Source of the DNA: BOG-1184 sp049514575
GTDB taxonomy: Bacteria; Fibrobacterota; Chitinivibrionia; Chitinivibrionales; Chitinispirillaceae
Length of the DNA: 64,000 bases
NCBI GenBank assembly: GCA_049514575.1
Contig: JBEKUX010000002.1
Span: 1 to 64,000 of the forward strand
Direction of reading: 5' to 3'
Shown in pieces: positions 8,038-17,903 of this stretch (position 1 is the first letter of the stretch; the number at the start of each line of letters is the position of its first letter). The notes under the pieces were generated by a model. The model worked only from the letters and a program-made list of their open reading frames with translations. It had not been told where the DNA came from and made no database searches. A program made the position numbers and the translations under genes.

Positions 8038-9158
8038 CCTCCGTCGTCCCCGGTTTTCACGGCTCCAGCCCGGATGATCCGGTAGCAGAGCATCTGCAGC
8101 GCGTCCTCGGTGGGCCCGATCTTCCCTGTTTTAACGCCGGTATCGAATGCAAGCAGCCACCCGACGACCTCCGCCAGTTCATCCTCTGAAAATGCATGCG
8201 CCTGTTCAATGATGCCGGATTTGATAAGAACGGGAAAAATTTTACGCTCTTCGCCGTCACGGAGAAGCCCTGCGGCTTTACCGATGGCAAGACCGGTCTC
8301 GGTCTGGCCGGGATTTTTCGAGCCTTTCGATGCTGCGAAACGGCGGCCTACGTCCGGATTGGCCGCCAGAAATTTTTTGATCCGGTACAGCGACCAGAAA
8401 TGGCGGCCGAGCGCCGAGACGACAAGCGGCATGAATACGGTGCCTGAAAAAAGGGCCTCGATGATCCGCGCCGCAAGCGGAAAATCGCGCCGACCGACCG
8501 CAGCGGCAAGCTCAAAGGGTTTCATTTCCCGCTCTCGCGCCGTGATACGGTCGATTGTCGCGCGGGTGACAGACGCTCCGGAAGGCAGGTACAGGTCGAT
8601 TTTCTGGAGTTCAGAATGCAGTGTGCCAACGTCGTACCCAACCCGCTCGGCAAGGTACTCGGCGTCCGGCCTTGTGATGCGCCTGCCGACCAGGAGCGGC
8701 GCGTTTTCGACCAGCCAGTCCGGGATTTTCCAATCCGCGGGCCGGTCGAATTCGTAGGACCGGCAACAATCGCCCCGTTCGTCAATATGAAGTCTTTTCA
8801 GTACCCGGCCCGCGTCCTTTTTGCCCTCATCAACCTCAATAATACAGTAGACGCCGCCGATATCGCCCGACAGCGCGGCATCAAGTTCGTCAAGCTCCTC
8901 GTCCTTGAGCTCCTGAGCGTGACGAAGGTGAAAAATACGCGTCTCCTGAAACAGCGACGGGGTCAACATCCGCTGCGCGAAAAGTGCCGCGGGTTCGGCC
9001 CCCGGGTCGAACAATTCGCGTGTACACGGCCCCCCGGAGGCCTCGATGCCGGCGATAATCGCTTCCCGTGCCCGTTCGCGGCTCACCGTGTCCTCGCCCC
9101 GCAGCACAAAGCACCGGGCAACGCCTAAATTATCATTTCTGCCAATAGGTGCGCTCAT
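8034..9158 (-). CDS. holA: DNA polymerase III subunit delta
   Basis: The delta subunit opens the sliding clamp in the replicative clamp loader. The 374-residue product has the expected layout: an N-terminal AAA+-like domain with a degenerate P-loop region (CFVLRGEDTVSRERA), the middle LVENAPLLVGRRITRPDAEYL stretch, and a C-terminal collar domain from about residue 220 (PFELAAAVGRRDFPLAARI). No Walker motif is needed in delta. It overlaps waaA upstream and truA downstream by 4 bp each, so it belongs to a tightly coupled run of housekeeping genes. Confidence 0.88.
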   Translation of the reverse strand: MSAPIGRNDNLGVARCFVLRGEDTVSRERAREAIIAGIEASGGPCTRELFDPGAEPAALFAQRMLTPSLFQETRIFHLRHAQELKDEELDELDAALSGDIGGVYCIIEVDEGKKDAGRVLKRLHIDERGDCCRSYEFDRPADWKIPDWLVENAPLLVGRRITRPDAEYLAERVGYDVGTLHSELQKIDLYLPSGASVTRATIDRITAREREMKPFELAAAVGRRDFPLAARIIEALFSGTVFMPLVVSALGRHFWSLYRIKKFLAANPDVGRRFAASKGSKNPGQTETGLAIGKAAGLLRDGEERKIFPVLIKSGIIEQAHAFSEDELAEVVGWLLAFDTGVKTGKIGPTEDALQMLCYRIIRAGAVKTGDDGG

Positions 9159-10423
9159 GGAATGAGCGGCTCCACGACGCTCTGCTGCCGGTTGATGTGA
9201 TCGGTGAAAAGGGCCTCCGCGGCCGCATACTTGTGCGGATCGGTCCAGAGCGTCCGTTCGAGGGCGCCCGCCAGTTCCTCCGCGTTCGCGGTTTTAAACC
9301 CCACGCCGGCGACGAGCAGTTTTTCGCAACTTGATTTCTGAGAATGAAAGAACGGCCCGAAAAACACCGGAATGCCGAACCGGGCAGCCTCCCATACATT
9401 GTGACCGCCGATATTCACAAAGGTGCCGCCGATAATTGCCGCGTCCGCGATCCGGTACATCCCCTCAAGAACGCCCATTTTTTCGATGATGCAGAGGTCC
9501 CAGGCCGCGGTGGTGGCGCTGTCGGACAGCCGCAACGCGGAACTGCCGAGCTCCTCGGCCAGGGCCGGGGACTCCTCAAGATAGCGGGGCGCCACGATGC
9601 ATTTGCACGATCGTCCGCGGCGCCGGAGCTCGTCGAGGCACCCGCGCAGCACGAAACCTTCGCCTTTATGCAGGCACCCGACCGTAACGACAACGGCAGA
9701 TGGGGCGATGTTCATGGATTGACGGAGCGAAGCGCGTTCTGCGGCTGGAGGGCGCCGTATCCGGATATACCCCTTCATGTTGCCGACGATATGCAGCGCT
9801 TCGGGACTGACGCCGAGCGCAATGAAGCGCTCCGCGTACGTTTCGTTCTGCGCCATCACCACGTCGAGCCGCCGCAGCAGGGCGCGGACCAGGGGCCCGA
9901 ACCGGCGATAGTTGACAAATGATTTTTCCTCGACCCGGGCGTTGGCGATCCCGACCGGAACGCCGGCGGAAAAACACGCCCACAGCATGCTCGGCCACAG
10001 TTCTGTTTCGAGGAGCCAGAGGCGTGAAACGCGGAAACGTCTGATGAGTGATTTCATGAGCGGCACCGTGTCGAGCGGCAGGAAACCGACGGCCATCACC
10101 GACGGTCTTTTCATGTGCGTCAGATAGTCGACACCGGTGCGCGTTGTCGCGGTCAGCACGTAACAGTCGTCAGGGTTGCGGGCTTCGAGCATGGCGAGGA
10201 ACTGCAGCAGGAGTTTCGCCTCCCCGAAGGAGGCGGCATGCACCCACACCACGGTATGGGAACCGCTGCGCTCGAGCACGACATGCGGCAGTTTCTGGCG
10301 CTCGTCCAGATCCCAGCCCTTTACTCTGCCGATACCGGTGACCAGCGGACCGGCAAGTTTCCTCGCCAGCTCGAACACCGCACTGTAAACCATGATGCAG
10401 CATCCGACGGCCAGGCGGTTCAT
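9155..10423 (-). CDS. waaA: 3-deoxy-D-manno-octulosonic acid (Kdo) transferase
   Basis: WaaA (KdtA, GT30) adds Kdo from CMP-Kdo to lipid A precursor at the inner membrane. The 422-residue protein starts with a membrane-anchoring segment (CCIMVYSAVFELARKLAG), then VWVHAASFGEAKLL, the signature holding the catalytic glutamate. TATTRTGVDYL, LWLLETELWPSML and GGTFVNIGGHNVWEAA match the two Rossmann domains of the family. It shows that the organism makes Kdo-containing lipopolysaccharide. The gene overlaps its upstream and downstream neighbours by 4 bp. How many Kdo units it adds cannot be told. Confidence 0.92.
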   Translation of the reverse strand: MNRLAVGCCIMVYSAVFELARKLAGPLVTGIGRVKGWDLDERQKLPHVVLERSGSHTVVWVHAASFGEAKLLLQFLAMLEARNPDDCYVLTATTRTGVDYLTHMKRPSVMAVGFLPLDTVPLMKSLIRRFRVSRLWLLETELWPSMLWACFSAGVPVGIANARVEEKSFVNYRRFGPLVRALLRRLDVVMAQNETYAERFIALGVSPEALHIVGNMKGYIRIRRPPAAERASLRQSMNIAPSAVVVTVGCLHKGEGFVLRGCLDELRRRGRSCKCIVAPRYLEESPALAEELGSSALRLSDSATTAAWDLCIIEKMGVLEGMYRIADAAIIGGTFVNIGGHNVWEAARFGIPVFFGPFFHSQKSSCEKLLVAGVGFKTANAEELAGALERTLWTDPHKYAAAEALFTDHINRQQSVVEPLIP

Positions 10424-11877
10424 ACGTCCGTAGTGCAGAGAGCGATCCGGTTCTTGCCGTCGTGTTTCGCGCGGTACATCGCCGCATCGGCATCATTGAT
10501 AAGCATGTGCTTTTTCACCGGCCGCTTCGCGTCATACAACGATATTCCCATACTCACGGTATAGGAAATTGCCTTACCGCCATACAGGAACGGCTTCGAG
10601 GTAATGGCGTTTTTTATGCGCTGTGCCACCACTTCAGCGCCTTTGGAGCCCGTCTCAGGGAGGATAAGCGCGAATTCCTCGCCCCCGTAACGGAAAAAGG
10701 CATCGACCAGACGGATGTTTTCCATCACCCGGTTCGCCAGATCCTTGAGTACTGCGTCACCGGCAAGATGGCCATAGGTGTCGTTGACCTGTTTGAAATC
10801 GTCGATGTCCATGAATATAAGCGAAAAGGTGCTCCCCTTGCGGTTGACGCGGGCGATTTCATGGTCAAGCGTTTCATAAAACGACCGGTGGTTCGCGAGG
10901 CCGGTCAGCGCATCGGTCTTGGCCAGCTGCCGGACCTGCTGTACGGAGTAACCGTGCTCGATGAGCGGAGAAACAATGGACGAAATAATATTGAGGAAAT
11001 GCAGGTCCCCGTTTACGAACGATTCGTTCTCGGCAAAAAAAACCGCAATGGTCCCGATGGAGGTTCCGGTGACCACAAGCGGGATGGCGACGGGACGTAC
11101 CCGGTCGAGCGGCGGCGGCAGGCCTTCCTTCCCTTTGTAAATTACCGTAGCAATGCTCCCCTCCTGGAAATATTCCTTTTCGAAAAAAGGAAACACCGCC
11201 TCCCGATGGCTGATAAACAGCGTTTTCGCCGTTGCCGCATCGACGTCTCCCTGCGCGCTCATGGCGTAAATCTCCCTGAAACCGAAGGCGTTCAGCCCGA
11301 TGGCGCAGAGCGGCGCCCTGCTTTTCCTGATGACTTCTTCAAGGGTGATCCGCACGATTTCGGCGACTTCAAGAGAAAACGTCACTTTACGTGTAAAATA
11401 GTAGAGCGAAGTGATGTCGGAAAGATGGTCCTTGAACTCCGGCGACATACCGTCGGACATCCGCATGAGCGAAAGGCTCTTCAGATAAAAAAGCCGCGAT
11501 GCCACGGCTTTTTCCACCCGGACGATAAAATCATCCAGTTGCAGCGGTTTCTCGATATAGGAAATCGCGCCGAGGTCGATTGCGGCGCTTGCCGACTCAA
11601 GCGAGGCGAAGCCGGTGATCAGCATAACCTCGGTATACGGATCTTTCGTCTTTGCGGAACGCAGAACGTCAATGCCGGAAATATCCTGAAGACGAAGGTC
11701 TGTCACCACAACATCGAAATCATTCTGCTCCACCAGTGCGACCGCTTCCCTGCCGCTATGGCAAGGAGTGACCCTGTAGCGTGACTCAAGAGCGGCGCAC
11801 AGGAGATCGCAGAAGGTTGCTTCATCATCCACGATGAGAACCCTGCATTCCGAAGGCTGTTTAATCAGTGTTGCCAT
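10420..11877 (-). CDS. Response regulator with GAF-like middle and GGDEF diguanylate cyclase
   Basis: The 485-residue protein has a receiver domain (residues 12-125) with phospho-acceptor Asp60 in VVVTDLRL and the conserved Thr/Lys (ITGF, IEKP). A middle region of about residues 150-310 resembles a GAF sensor. A C-terminal GGDEF domain has RYGGEEFALILPE with GGEEF at 398-402, so it should make cyclic di-GMP. No RxxD product-inhibition site was confirmed. It is the first gene of the overlapping run to waaA-holA-truA, sharing 4 bp with waaA, with 181 bp separating it from the divergent gene at 12059. No cognate histidine kinase is adjacent. Confidence 0.9.
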   Translation of the reverse strand: MATLIKQPSECRVLIVDDEATFCDLLCAALESRYRVTPCHSGREAVALVEQNDFDVVVTDLRLQDISGIDVLRSAKTKDPYTEVMLITGFASLESASAAIDLGAISYIEKPLQLDDFIVRVEKAVASRLFYLKSLSLMRMSDGMSPEFKDHLSDITSLYYFTRKVTFSLEVAEIVRITLEEVIRKSRAPLCAIGLNAFGFREIYAMSAQGDVDAATAKTLFISHREAVFPFFEKEYFQEGSIATVIYKGKEGLPPPLDRVRPVAIPLVVTGTSIGTIAVFFAENESFVNGDLHFLNIISSIVSPLIEHGYSVQQVRQLAKTDALTGLANHRSFYETLDHEIARVNRKGSTFSLIFMDIDDFKQVNDTYGHLAGDAVLKDLANRVMENIRLVDAFFRYGGEEFALILPETGSKGAEVVAQRIKNAITSKPFLYGGKAISYTVSMGISLYDAKRPVKKHMLINDADAAMYRAKHDGKNRIALCTTDV

Positions 11878-12058
11878 GGGCTACCGCAAAATACTAAATG
11901 ATCCCTGCCTCTGAAAACCGTTTTCATCTTCATCAAGGAGCCGTTCTCATGATTGACTTCATTTCCCCATTAACCTATTTTTCTTCGATTTGCCGCACGA
12001 TCGCGGCTGTCCTGCAATATCGGCCCGTTTTGAACGAAATTACCACCAGAGGAACTTC

Positions 12059-13330
12059 ATGCGCATGAGTAGACGGTTGTGGGTGCTGGGCGTTGCGGTC
12101 CTTTCCGGACTTTTGTTTTTCTGCTCAAAGCTTGTCGACGATTCAACGGACCTCGGCTCCTCCATCATCCAGAACATTGATTCAAATAAAGTATCTCTTA
12201 ACAAACATGTTCGCGAATATGTGATGGACACCTCTTCGGCGTTCAGAAGCGATTCCAGCTTTCCGGCAACCGGCGACACGGGCTTCGGCGTTCATTCGGC
12301 AGCAGGCAGCTATATGGTCCTGGGTACAAAGGGCAATGAACGTGCCGCAGGATGGGTGCAGTTTATTCCCGCACCCGACACCGGGAAAACCAGAATATAC
12401 GCGGCAACCGATACCCTGAAGTCAATCACCCTCCATTTTACCCGCGACACAAACCCGAATCACCCGAATCCGTCGGATCCGCGCCTTGTTCAAGTCTGGT
12501 ATTCACAAGTCAGGTTGCACGCGCTGAAGCCATCCTCTGGGAACGGCGATGCGCTCCTCGGCATTATGACGTTTCAGAAAGACACGGCAGCAGTCAACGT
12601 TCCGGATTCGATCGTTATTCTGCCCGGTACGCTGACGAGCACCATTTTTAATGCATGCACGGACACAATCAAAGACTCAGCACATCTCGCAACGCGGCCG
12701 GTCATCGGCTTTATTGTCGCGACCCTAAACGCTGCCGACACTATCCGGCTCAATGGAAACATGCAATTGACAGTGAAGTACGTTCAAGGCTCCGACACAA
12801 CCAGACACTATCAAACCTATTACATGACAACTACCACCTATTACCTTGCAACCGACAACAACACCCCGGACTCTTTACTGAGGATACCGGCCCTTTCCTA
12901 TGCTTCAAAACGAACCGCGGTTTATCATTATTCCTTGGCTGCGTTCTGGGACACGGTAAACAATATGCCCAATTCGCAATTTGCGCAGGTAATATCAGCG
13001 GTTTTCTGGCTCAAGAGGCCGAAAGCCGCGGACCCACTTGAGGACACGCTTACTGTACAATATCTGGTATGCCCGGTTCCGGTGCATAACGGTACGGTGC
13101 TTGACTCTCTTTTCAAGGCAAATCCGAGCCCTCCAAGTGCCGTCACGCTTATCGATACTGCTGCTCTGGTACAGGCCAATGTCTGCCAGTCTCTTGAATG
13201 GTATATGATGAACGGACGTCCTTCTGAACTATATCTGTATCTGCGGTTCACCGAGGACCAGAAACAGAGGTGGAAACAAACCGTTTGGAAAACCAGACCG
13301 CGCCTGACCGCAATGATATCGGTTCCCTGA
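12059..13330 (+). CDS. Secreted hypothetical protein, possible lipoprotein
   Basis: The start at 12059 is preceded by AGAGGAAC at good spacing, whereas an in-frame start at 11990 is not. The 423-residue product begins MRMSRRLWVLGVAVLSGLLF and continues FCSK, giving a signal peptide with Cys22 in an atypical lipobox (LFFC). The rest is Thr/Ser/Asp-rich beta-like sequence with no family I recognise. It is followed after 14 bp by an outer-membrane barrel gene, so the two may form a surface unit. Function unknown. Confidence 0.75.
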   Translation: MRMSRRLWVLGVAVLSGLLFFCSKLVDDSTDLGSSIIQNIDSNKVSLNKHVREYVMDTSSAFRSDSSFPATGDTGFGVHSAAGSYMVLGTKGNERAAGWVQFIPAPDTGKTRIYAATDTLKSITLHFTRDTNPNHPNPSDPRLVQVWYSQVRLHALKPSSGNGDALLGIMTFQKDTAAVNVPDSIVILPGTLTSTIFNACTDTIKDSAHLATRPVIGFIVATLNAADTIRLNGNMQLTVKYVQGSDTTRHYQTYYMTTTTYYLATDNNTPDSLLRIPALSYASKRTAVYHYSLAAFWDTVNNMPNSQFAQVISAVFWLKRPKAADPLEDTLTVQYLVCPVPVHNGTVLDSLFKANPSPPSAVTLIDTAALVQANVCQSLEWYMMNGRPSELYLYLRFTEDQKQRWKQTVWKTRPRLTAMISVP

Positions 13331-13344
13331 ATGGCCGGTAAACG

Positions 13345-14580
13345 ATGACTATGCTTACAATACGCAATTTCCGTCTCATCTTCGCAGGAGTGTGCTTCAC
13401 CGCCGCATCGTTTATTCATGCACAGTCGATATTATCGGTGCAGTATCCCGGCGGCCTGCCCCAGGCCCACTCTACCGGACCTTCGCTCTCCATGGGCGGC
13501 GCAGGCACCGGGGTCCAGAACGACTTCTTCGGCATGGCCGACAATATCGCGAACCTCGGAGGCATGAACCGCGCCGTGTTCTCGGCAGTGACCTCTTTCG
13601 ACTTCGTTTCCATCAGGCAGGACAACGCAAGTTCCACTCTTTTCGCGCTTGCCCCGCGACTCATTTCGTTTGCGTTTCATATAAATCCGGCAGGAACGTT
13701 CGGTTTTTCCATTGACCAGAGATCTTCGATGCGGTTACGGTTCGTTACCGACAACAGTATCCCCTTGAGCGACGGCAGCACCATCACCGACAGCCTGGGA
13801 GTAGCTCGGACGGGCGGGGTGAACTCCTGGCAGGCAGGATGGGGACGGGCTATAGGCCAGTGGGCGTTCATCGGCGTCGGCTACGAACGGATATATATGT
13901 CAAGCAATGAAATCGATCTGTACAGCTCAGGCCTGAGCAGCGGCATACCGCGGTACGACACGTTGGGTCTTGTTTTCCGAGGTAATGCCTTTCGCGGAGG
14001 AATCCTGCTTCCACTGCAGAAACTTACGATCGGCATGTCCGGAGAATATGTATTCAAAGGTGACGGAGAGCGTACGGTAGGCAGCACCGACAGCACCAGT
14101 AACGAATATCAGACCTTTTCGCTTACGCTGCCGCCCTCGCTCTCCCTGGGAGCTTCCTATGCATTCTCACCTTCGTGGCTTGCCGCCGTAAGTTCAGGGA
14201 TCACGCTATGGAAACATTACCATACGACCTTGCCGGACACAATTCCGCTCGGCGGCAAGGTCGACAACGCGCTGTCGTTTTCCGCCGGTGTGCAGTTTAT
14301 ACCGGCGCCGAACCTGCTCGTGCCCCACTACTGGGAAATTATGCAGTACCGGGCCGGTTTCCGTTACACCGAATTACCGGTTGTCTCCGGCGCCGAGTTC
14401 GCTTTCACCCTGGGTGTCGGTCTTCCGCTGCTAAAAGGCGGCGGCCTCATCGATTGCATCGCCGAATACGGCAAACGGTCAGACAGCCGGTTCCCGAACT
14501 ATTCTGAGAATTTTCTCCAGCTGTACATCGGCATCACCGGCGGCCGCAGATGGTCACAGAATACCGGGACCAGATATTAA
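13345..14580 (+). CDS. Outer-membrane beta-barrel protein
   Basis: The 411-residue protein has a signal peptide ending near FIHAQS (residues 1-27) and then alternating amphipathic strands rich in Gly, Ser and aromatic residues, ending in the barrel-like QLYIGITGGRRWSQ. The early SLSMGGAGTGVQNDFFGMADNIANLGG stretch resembles the N-terminal hatch of FadL/PorV-like barrels. A transport or secretion-linked role is possible but not shown. It follows the putative lipoprotein gene by 14 bp and precedes DUF4912 by 26 bp on the same strand. Confidence 0.72.
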   Translation: MTMLTIRNFRLIFAGVCFTAASFIHAQSILSVQYPGGLPQAHSTGPSLSMGGAGTGVQNDFFGMADNIANLGGMNRAVFSAVTSFDFVSIRQDNASSTLFALAPRLISFAFHINPAGTFGFSIDQRSSMRLRFVTDNSIPLSDGSTITDSLGVARTGGVNSWQAGWGRAIGQWAFIGVGYERIYMSSNEIDLYSSGLSSGIPRYDTLGLVFRGNAFRGGILLPLQKLTIGMSGEYVFKGDGERTVGSTDSTSNEYQTFSLTLPPSLSLGASYAFSPSWLAAVSSGITLWKHYHTTLPDTIPLGGKVDNALSFSAGVQFIPAPNLLVPHYWEIMQYRAGFRYTELPVVSGAEFAFTLGVGLPLLKGGGLIDCIAEYGKRSDSRFPNYSENFLQLYIGITGGRRWSQNTGTRY

Positions 14581-14606
14581 AGTAATAAAAAAGTAAATTA
14601 TTATTT

Positions 14607-15218
14607 ATGGCGACAAAGCGGAAACAACGGAAAAAAAACGACCTCTCCCGGTTAAGCGATTGGCCTCATCAGGTCAAAAAAAATCGCCGTATCTCCGAAA
14701 CTCGGCATGTTTCCATCAATGAACCGCACCCCGTCCGTGCGTCCCCGCTCAGCCCTGTCGCGCATGAGCTCCCGGCGCTGTATCATGAAACCTATCTCCG
14801 CGTTCTCCCGCAGGATCCCTACCGGCTCTTTTCATTCTGGGAAGTCGCCGCCGCTACGGCGGGAACCGCTTCGCCGCTGCTGCGCCTTTACGAAACGGAT
14901 AGCAACGCTCAGGGGAAAAAAATCGGCGACATCTTGGTCGAGAAAGGTGCCCGGAGCCAGTATATTCGCGTACCCAGACCGGGCCATCGCTACCGCCTGG
15001 AGTACGGCAGCGCACCCTCAGGCCGGTTTGTACCGCTGTGCTCCTCCAATGAGGTCGCCGTACCGGCGGCACGAATACTGGGGCTGGAGGAAAACGTGAA
15101 AGGGCAGATGCGGCTCGACGCAGAAAAACTGACTGATTTTTCCGTAAGAGCAATGACCGTTGCCGCGGCGCCAGGGAATACCTTGACAAGCAGTTTTACC
15201 AACTCCTCAGGTTCATGA
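14607..15218 (+). CDS. DUF4912 domain protein
   Basis: The 203-residue protein has a basic N-terminus (about 40 residues rich in Lys/Arg) followed by a DUF4912 core, recognisable from YLRVLPQDPYRLFSFWEV and the later RYRLEYGS. DUF4912 proteins are commonly encoded beside GH57/DUF1957 enzymes, as here, where the GH57 gene starts 49 bp downstream; a carbohydrate-binding or glycogen-related role is inferred from that pairing only. There is no signal peptide, so it is likely cytoplasmic. Confidence 0.75.
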   Translation: MATKRKQRKKNDLSRLSDWPHQVKKNRRISETRHVSINEPHPVRASPLSPVAHELPALYHETYLRVLPQDPYRLFSFWEVAAATAGTASPLLRLYETDSNAQGKKIGDILVEKGARSQYIRVPRPGHRYRLEYGSAPSGRFVPLCSSNEVAVPAARILGLEENVKGQMRLDAEKLTDFSVRAMTVAAAPGNTLTSSFTNSSGS

Positions 15219-15267
15219 GCAACGACCATTGCCCCGATGACGGTTTCCTTCTAAAAATGCCTCTGTT

Positions 15268-16902
15268 ATGAAAATAAAATCTTCCTCTCTACCGCAGACA
15301 TTACGTCTCCAAGGCACCCCGAAGGGCTATCTCTGCCTCGTCCTGCACGCGCACCTTCCGTTCGTGCGGCATCCGGAGTCTGATTACATGCTCGAGGAAA
15401 ACTGGCTCTACGAGGCGCTGACCGAAACCTATCTGCCGCTGCTCGCGCACTTCACCACGCTTGTTGACGACCGTGTGCCTTTCAGGCTTTCTCTGTCGCT
15501 GACGCCGACGCTCTGTTCTATGTTCACCGATGCGCTGCTCCAGGAGCGTTACCTGCGCCATCTTGACAAACTCATCGAGCTTGCGGCAAAAGAAATCGAC
15601 CGGACCGCCGGGCGTCAGGAGTTTTCGAAGACCGCGACCATGTATTACGAAAGGTTCTCACAATGCCGGTGGCTTTTTGAAGAGGTATACGGCCGGAACC
15701 TCGTGGCGGCGTTCAAAGAATTCCAGGACCGGGGTGTGCTGGAAATCCTCGCCTCAGCCGCGACCCACGCGTTTCTGCCGAACATGCAATTGAACGACCA
15801 TGCGGTCCGCGCCCAGATCAGCGTTGGATGCGACGCGTACCGTCGCCATTTCGGGTGCGACCCCAAGGGCTTCTGGCTGCCCGAGTGCGGCTTTTACCCC
15901 GGCCTTGAAACAATACTTGACAAAGAAGGGCTGCTCTATTTTATCGTCGATACCCATGGCCTGCTCTTCGCAGAGCCGCGCCCCTCATGCGGCGTGTTCG
16001 CACCGATCGTCTGCACCGGGGCTCCGGTCGCGGCGTTCGGCAGGGATGCCGCATCGTCGCGCTCGGTATGGAGCGCCGAAGAAGGATATCCGGGCCATCC
16101 CCGGTACCGTGAATTCTACCGCGACATCGGATTCGACCTCGATATCGATTATCTCCGCCCGTATATCGATCCCATCGGCATTCGCGTCCAGACCGGCATC
16201 AAATACTACCGTATCACGGACAGGAAGAGCCCGGACAAGGAGCCGTACCGTCGGCTCGACGCGCTGCGCATTGCCGATGAGCACGCCGGGGACTTCATGG
16301 CCAACCGGGAGCGGCAGATCAGGGACCTTGCGCCGCTCATGGACCGGCCGCCTCTTATTATGGCGCCCTACGATGCAGAACTTTTCGGCCACTGGTGGTA
16401 CGAAGGACCGGAATGGCTCAATTTTCTTCTCCGTAAAATAGCGTTCGAACAGGAAACCGTGGCACTCGTCACACCGTCGGATTACCTTGCACTCCATCCG
16501 CAGAACCAGCGGAGTGAACCGTCGTTTTCAAGCTGGGGGGAAGGCGGGTTCTCCGCCATGTGGCTCAACGAGAGCAATGACTGGATCTACCGCCATCTTT
16601 CCCGCATTGAGGAACTGATGGCCGGGCAGGCAGGCCGCTATCCGGATGCCTCCGGCCTGCTCAGGAGGGCACTCAACCAGATGGCGCGCGAGCTCATGCT
16701 TGCGGAGTCAAGCGACTGGGCGTTCATCATGAAAAGCGGCACCATGGTGAATTACGCGGTCCGCCGCACCAGGGAGCATATCGCCAACTTCCTGCGGCTC
16801 CACGATGCTATCGATAAAAACGCTCTTGACGAGCAATTAATCGCCTCCCTTGAATCATGCAACAACATCTTCCCGGAAATTGACTACAGGGTGTACGCGT
16901 GA
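15268..16902 (+). CDS. GH57 / DUF1957 family protein, probable 1,4-alpha-glucan branching enzyme
   Basis: The 544-residue protein belongs to the GH57 branching-enzyme-like group, cytoplasmic enzymes of glycogen-type glucans. The first catalytic strand reads LCLVLHAHLPFVRHPE. The nucleophile is probably Glu206 in FWLPECGFYPGLE and the acid/base Asp369 in MAPYDAELFGHWWYEGPEWL. The C-terminal helical domain (about 430-544) with SWGEGGF and WIYRHL is also typical. It pairs with DUF4912 upstream. Branching rather than amylase activity is inferred from family resemblance. Confidence 0.88.
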   Translation: MKIKSSSLPQTLRLQGTPKGYLCLVLHAHLPFVRHPESDYMLEENWLYEALTETYLPLLAHFTTLVDDRVPFRLSLSLTPTLCSMFTDALLQERYLRHLDKLIELAAKEIDRTAGRQEFSKTATMYYERFSQCRWLFEEVYGRNLVAAFKEFQDRGVLEILASAATHAFLPNMQLNDHAVRAQISVGCDAYRRHFGCDPKGFWLPECGFYPGLETILDKEGLLYFIVDTHGLLFAEPRPSCGVFAPIVCTGAPVAAFGRDAASSRSVWSAEEGYPGHPRYREFYRDIGFDLDIDYLRPYIDPIGIRVQTGIKYYRITDRKSPDKEPYRRLDALRIADEHAGDFMANRERQIRDLAPLMDRPPLIMAPYDAELFGHWWYEGPEWLNFLLRKIAFEQETVALVTPSDYLALHPQNQRSEPSFSSWGEGGFSAMWLNESNDWIYRHLSRIEELMAGQAGRYPDASGLLRRALNQMARELMLAESSDWAFIMKSGTMVNYAVRRTREHIANFLRLHDAIDKNALDEQLIASLESCNNIFPEIDYRVYA

Positions 16903-17037
16903 TCAACCCTTCAGCTTTTTTTATCTTGGCCAGTTTAATGCCGTCCACCGTTGCCTCAGCTGCGGTTGACGGCTGCGATCTTTTCGTTTTCCACCTTTAC
17001 GATCTTGTCCTTGGAATGTCAATTAAATCGCGCTTTA

Positions 17038-17685
17038 TCATAAAAGTCCGGGATAGAGCCTTTGGGCACATTTTGGACAGAGCCCATGACTAAATTGCAG
17101 GTCGCTCTTATCTCTAAAGTATTCTTCAAGGCGCGTCCAGACACCATCTTTATTTCGTATGTCCTTGCAAGATGAACAAACACAAACGAAACCCTTAAGT
17201 GACATTTTTTTCGAAATATGATTGTTGAGTTCGGAAATTATTTTTTCTTTCTTTAATTCGATTTGCTTTAATTCGGTAAGGTCATGAATAGTTTCAATGG
17301 CAGCTACAATCTCACCTGAGGAGTTGAATATCGGGACAGCGTCAGAAACCATATACCGCTTTTTACCCCCGATGCTGTCGTACCATCCTTCAGCGTTTAT
17401 CCCTTCCGGAGAGAGCTTTGACTTTCCATATTTTGTGTACAATTCAGGTAAACGCGAATACGTCCCATCAATTACGATATCAACCAAGCATGGGTGATGT
17501 TCTTTGTAAAATGGTCGCCAATAATTTTTAGTATTTAAAATTTCAGGTGAAGTTGTACCTGTCAATATTTCACAAGCTTTATTCCAGAAAATCACTTCGT
17601 GGTCAGGGGTAATTATAAAAATCGGCACGGCGGATTCATTGAAGTACTCTGAGGGAACATTTTGTTTTGTAGAATTCACATGCAT
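17038..17685 (-). CDS. PAS domain protein with C-terminal Cys motif, no output domain
   Basis: The 215-residue protein has one PAS domain (residues 14-140: AVPIFIITPDHEVIFWNKACEILTG, then the strand ending AIETIHDLTELKQ). A short coiled linker leads to a tail with CSSCKDIRNKDG, WTRLEEYF and FSHGLCPKCAQRLYPGL, a two-CxxC module often found at the end of PAS and receiver proteins. It could bind a metal. There is no kinase, cyclase or DNA-binding domain, so it probably acts through a partner. The gene is AT-rich compared with the GH57 gene beside it and may be acquired. The start has AGAAGGAA directly upstream. Confidence 0.75.
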   Translation of the reverse strand: MHVNSTKQNVPSEYFNESAVPIFIITPDHEVIFWNKACEILTGTTSPEILNTKNYWRPFYKEHHPCLVDIVIDGTYSRLPELYTKYGKSKLSPEGINAEGWYDSIGGKKRYMVSDAVPIFNSSGEIVAAIETIHDLTELKQIELKKEKIISELNNHISKKMSLKGFVCVCSSCKDIRNKDGVWTRLEEYFRDKSDLQFSHGLCPKCAQRLYPGLL

Positions 17686-17903
17686 TTCCTTCTATTGTGT
17701 TACCATTTTATCCATTCCTGCGTCGCAAAAGATCCACAAGAGTCTTTTATCACCGCGTATTGTCAGATACCAAGCATCCGTGTTTTTTGTTCAACTTCAT
17801 CGGCGCTTTCTAAATCAAATAGGGCAGGAGAAATTGTTCGCAGTGCGGCAAAGAGCAAAAGGATAGGTGGCGTGTAAGGTTTTTTCATAGCGACAACGTG
17901 TTT

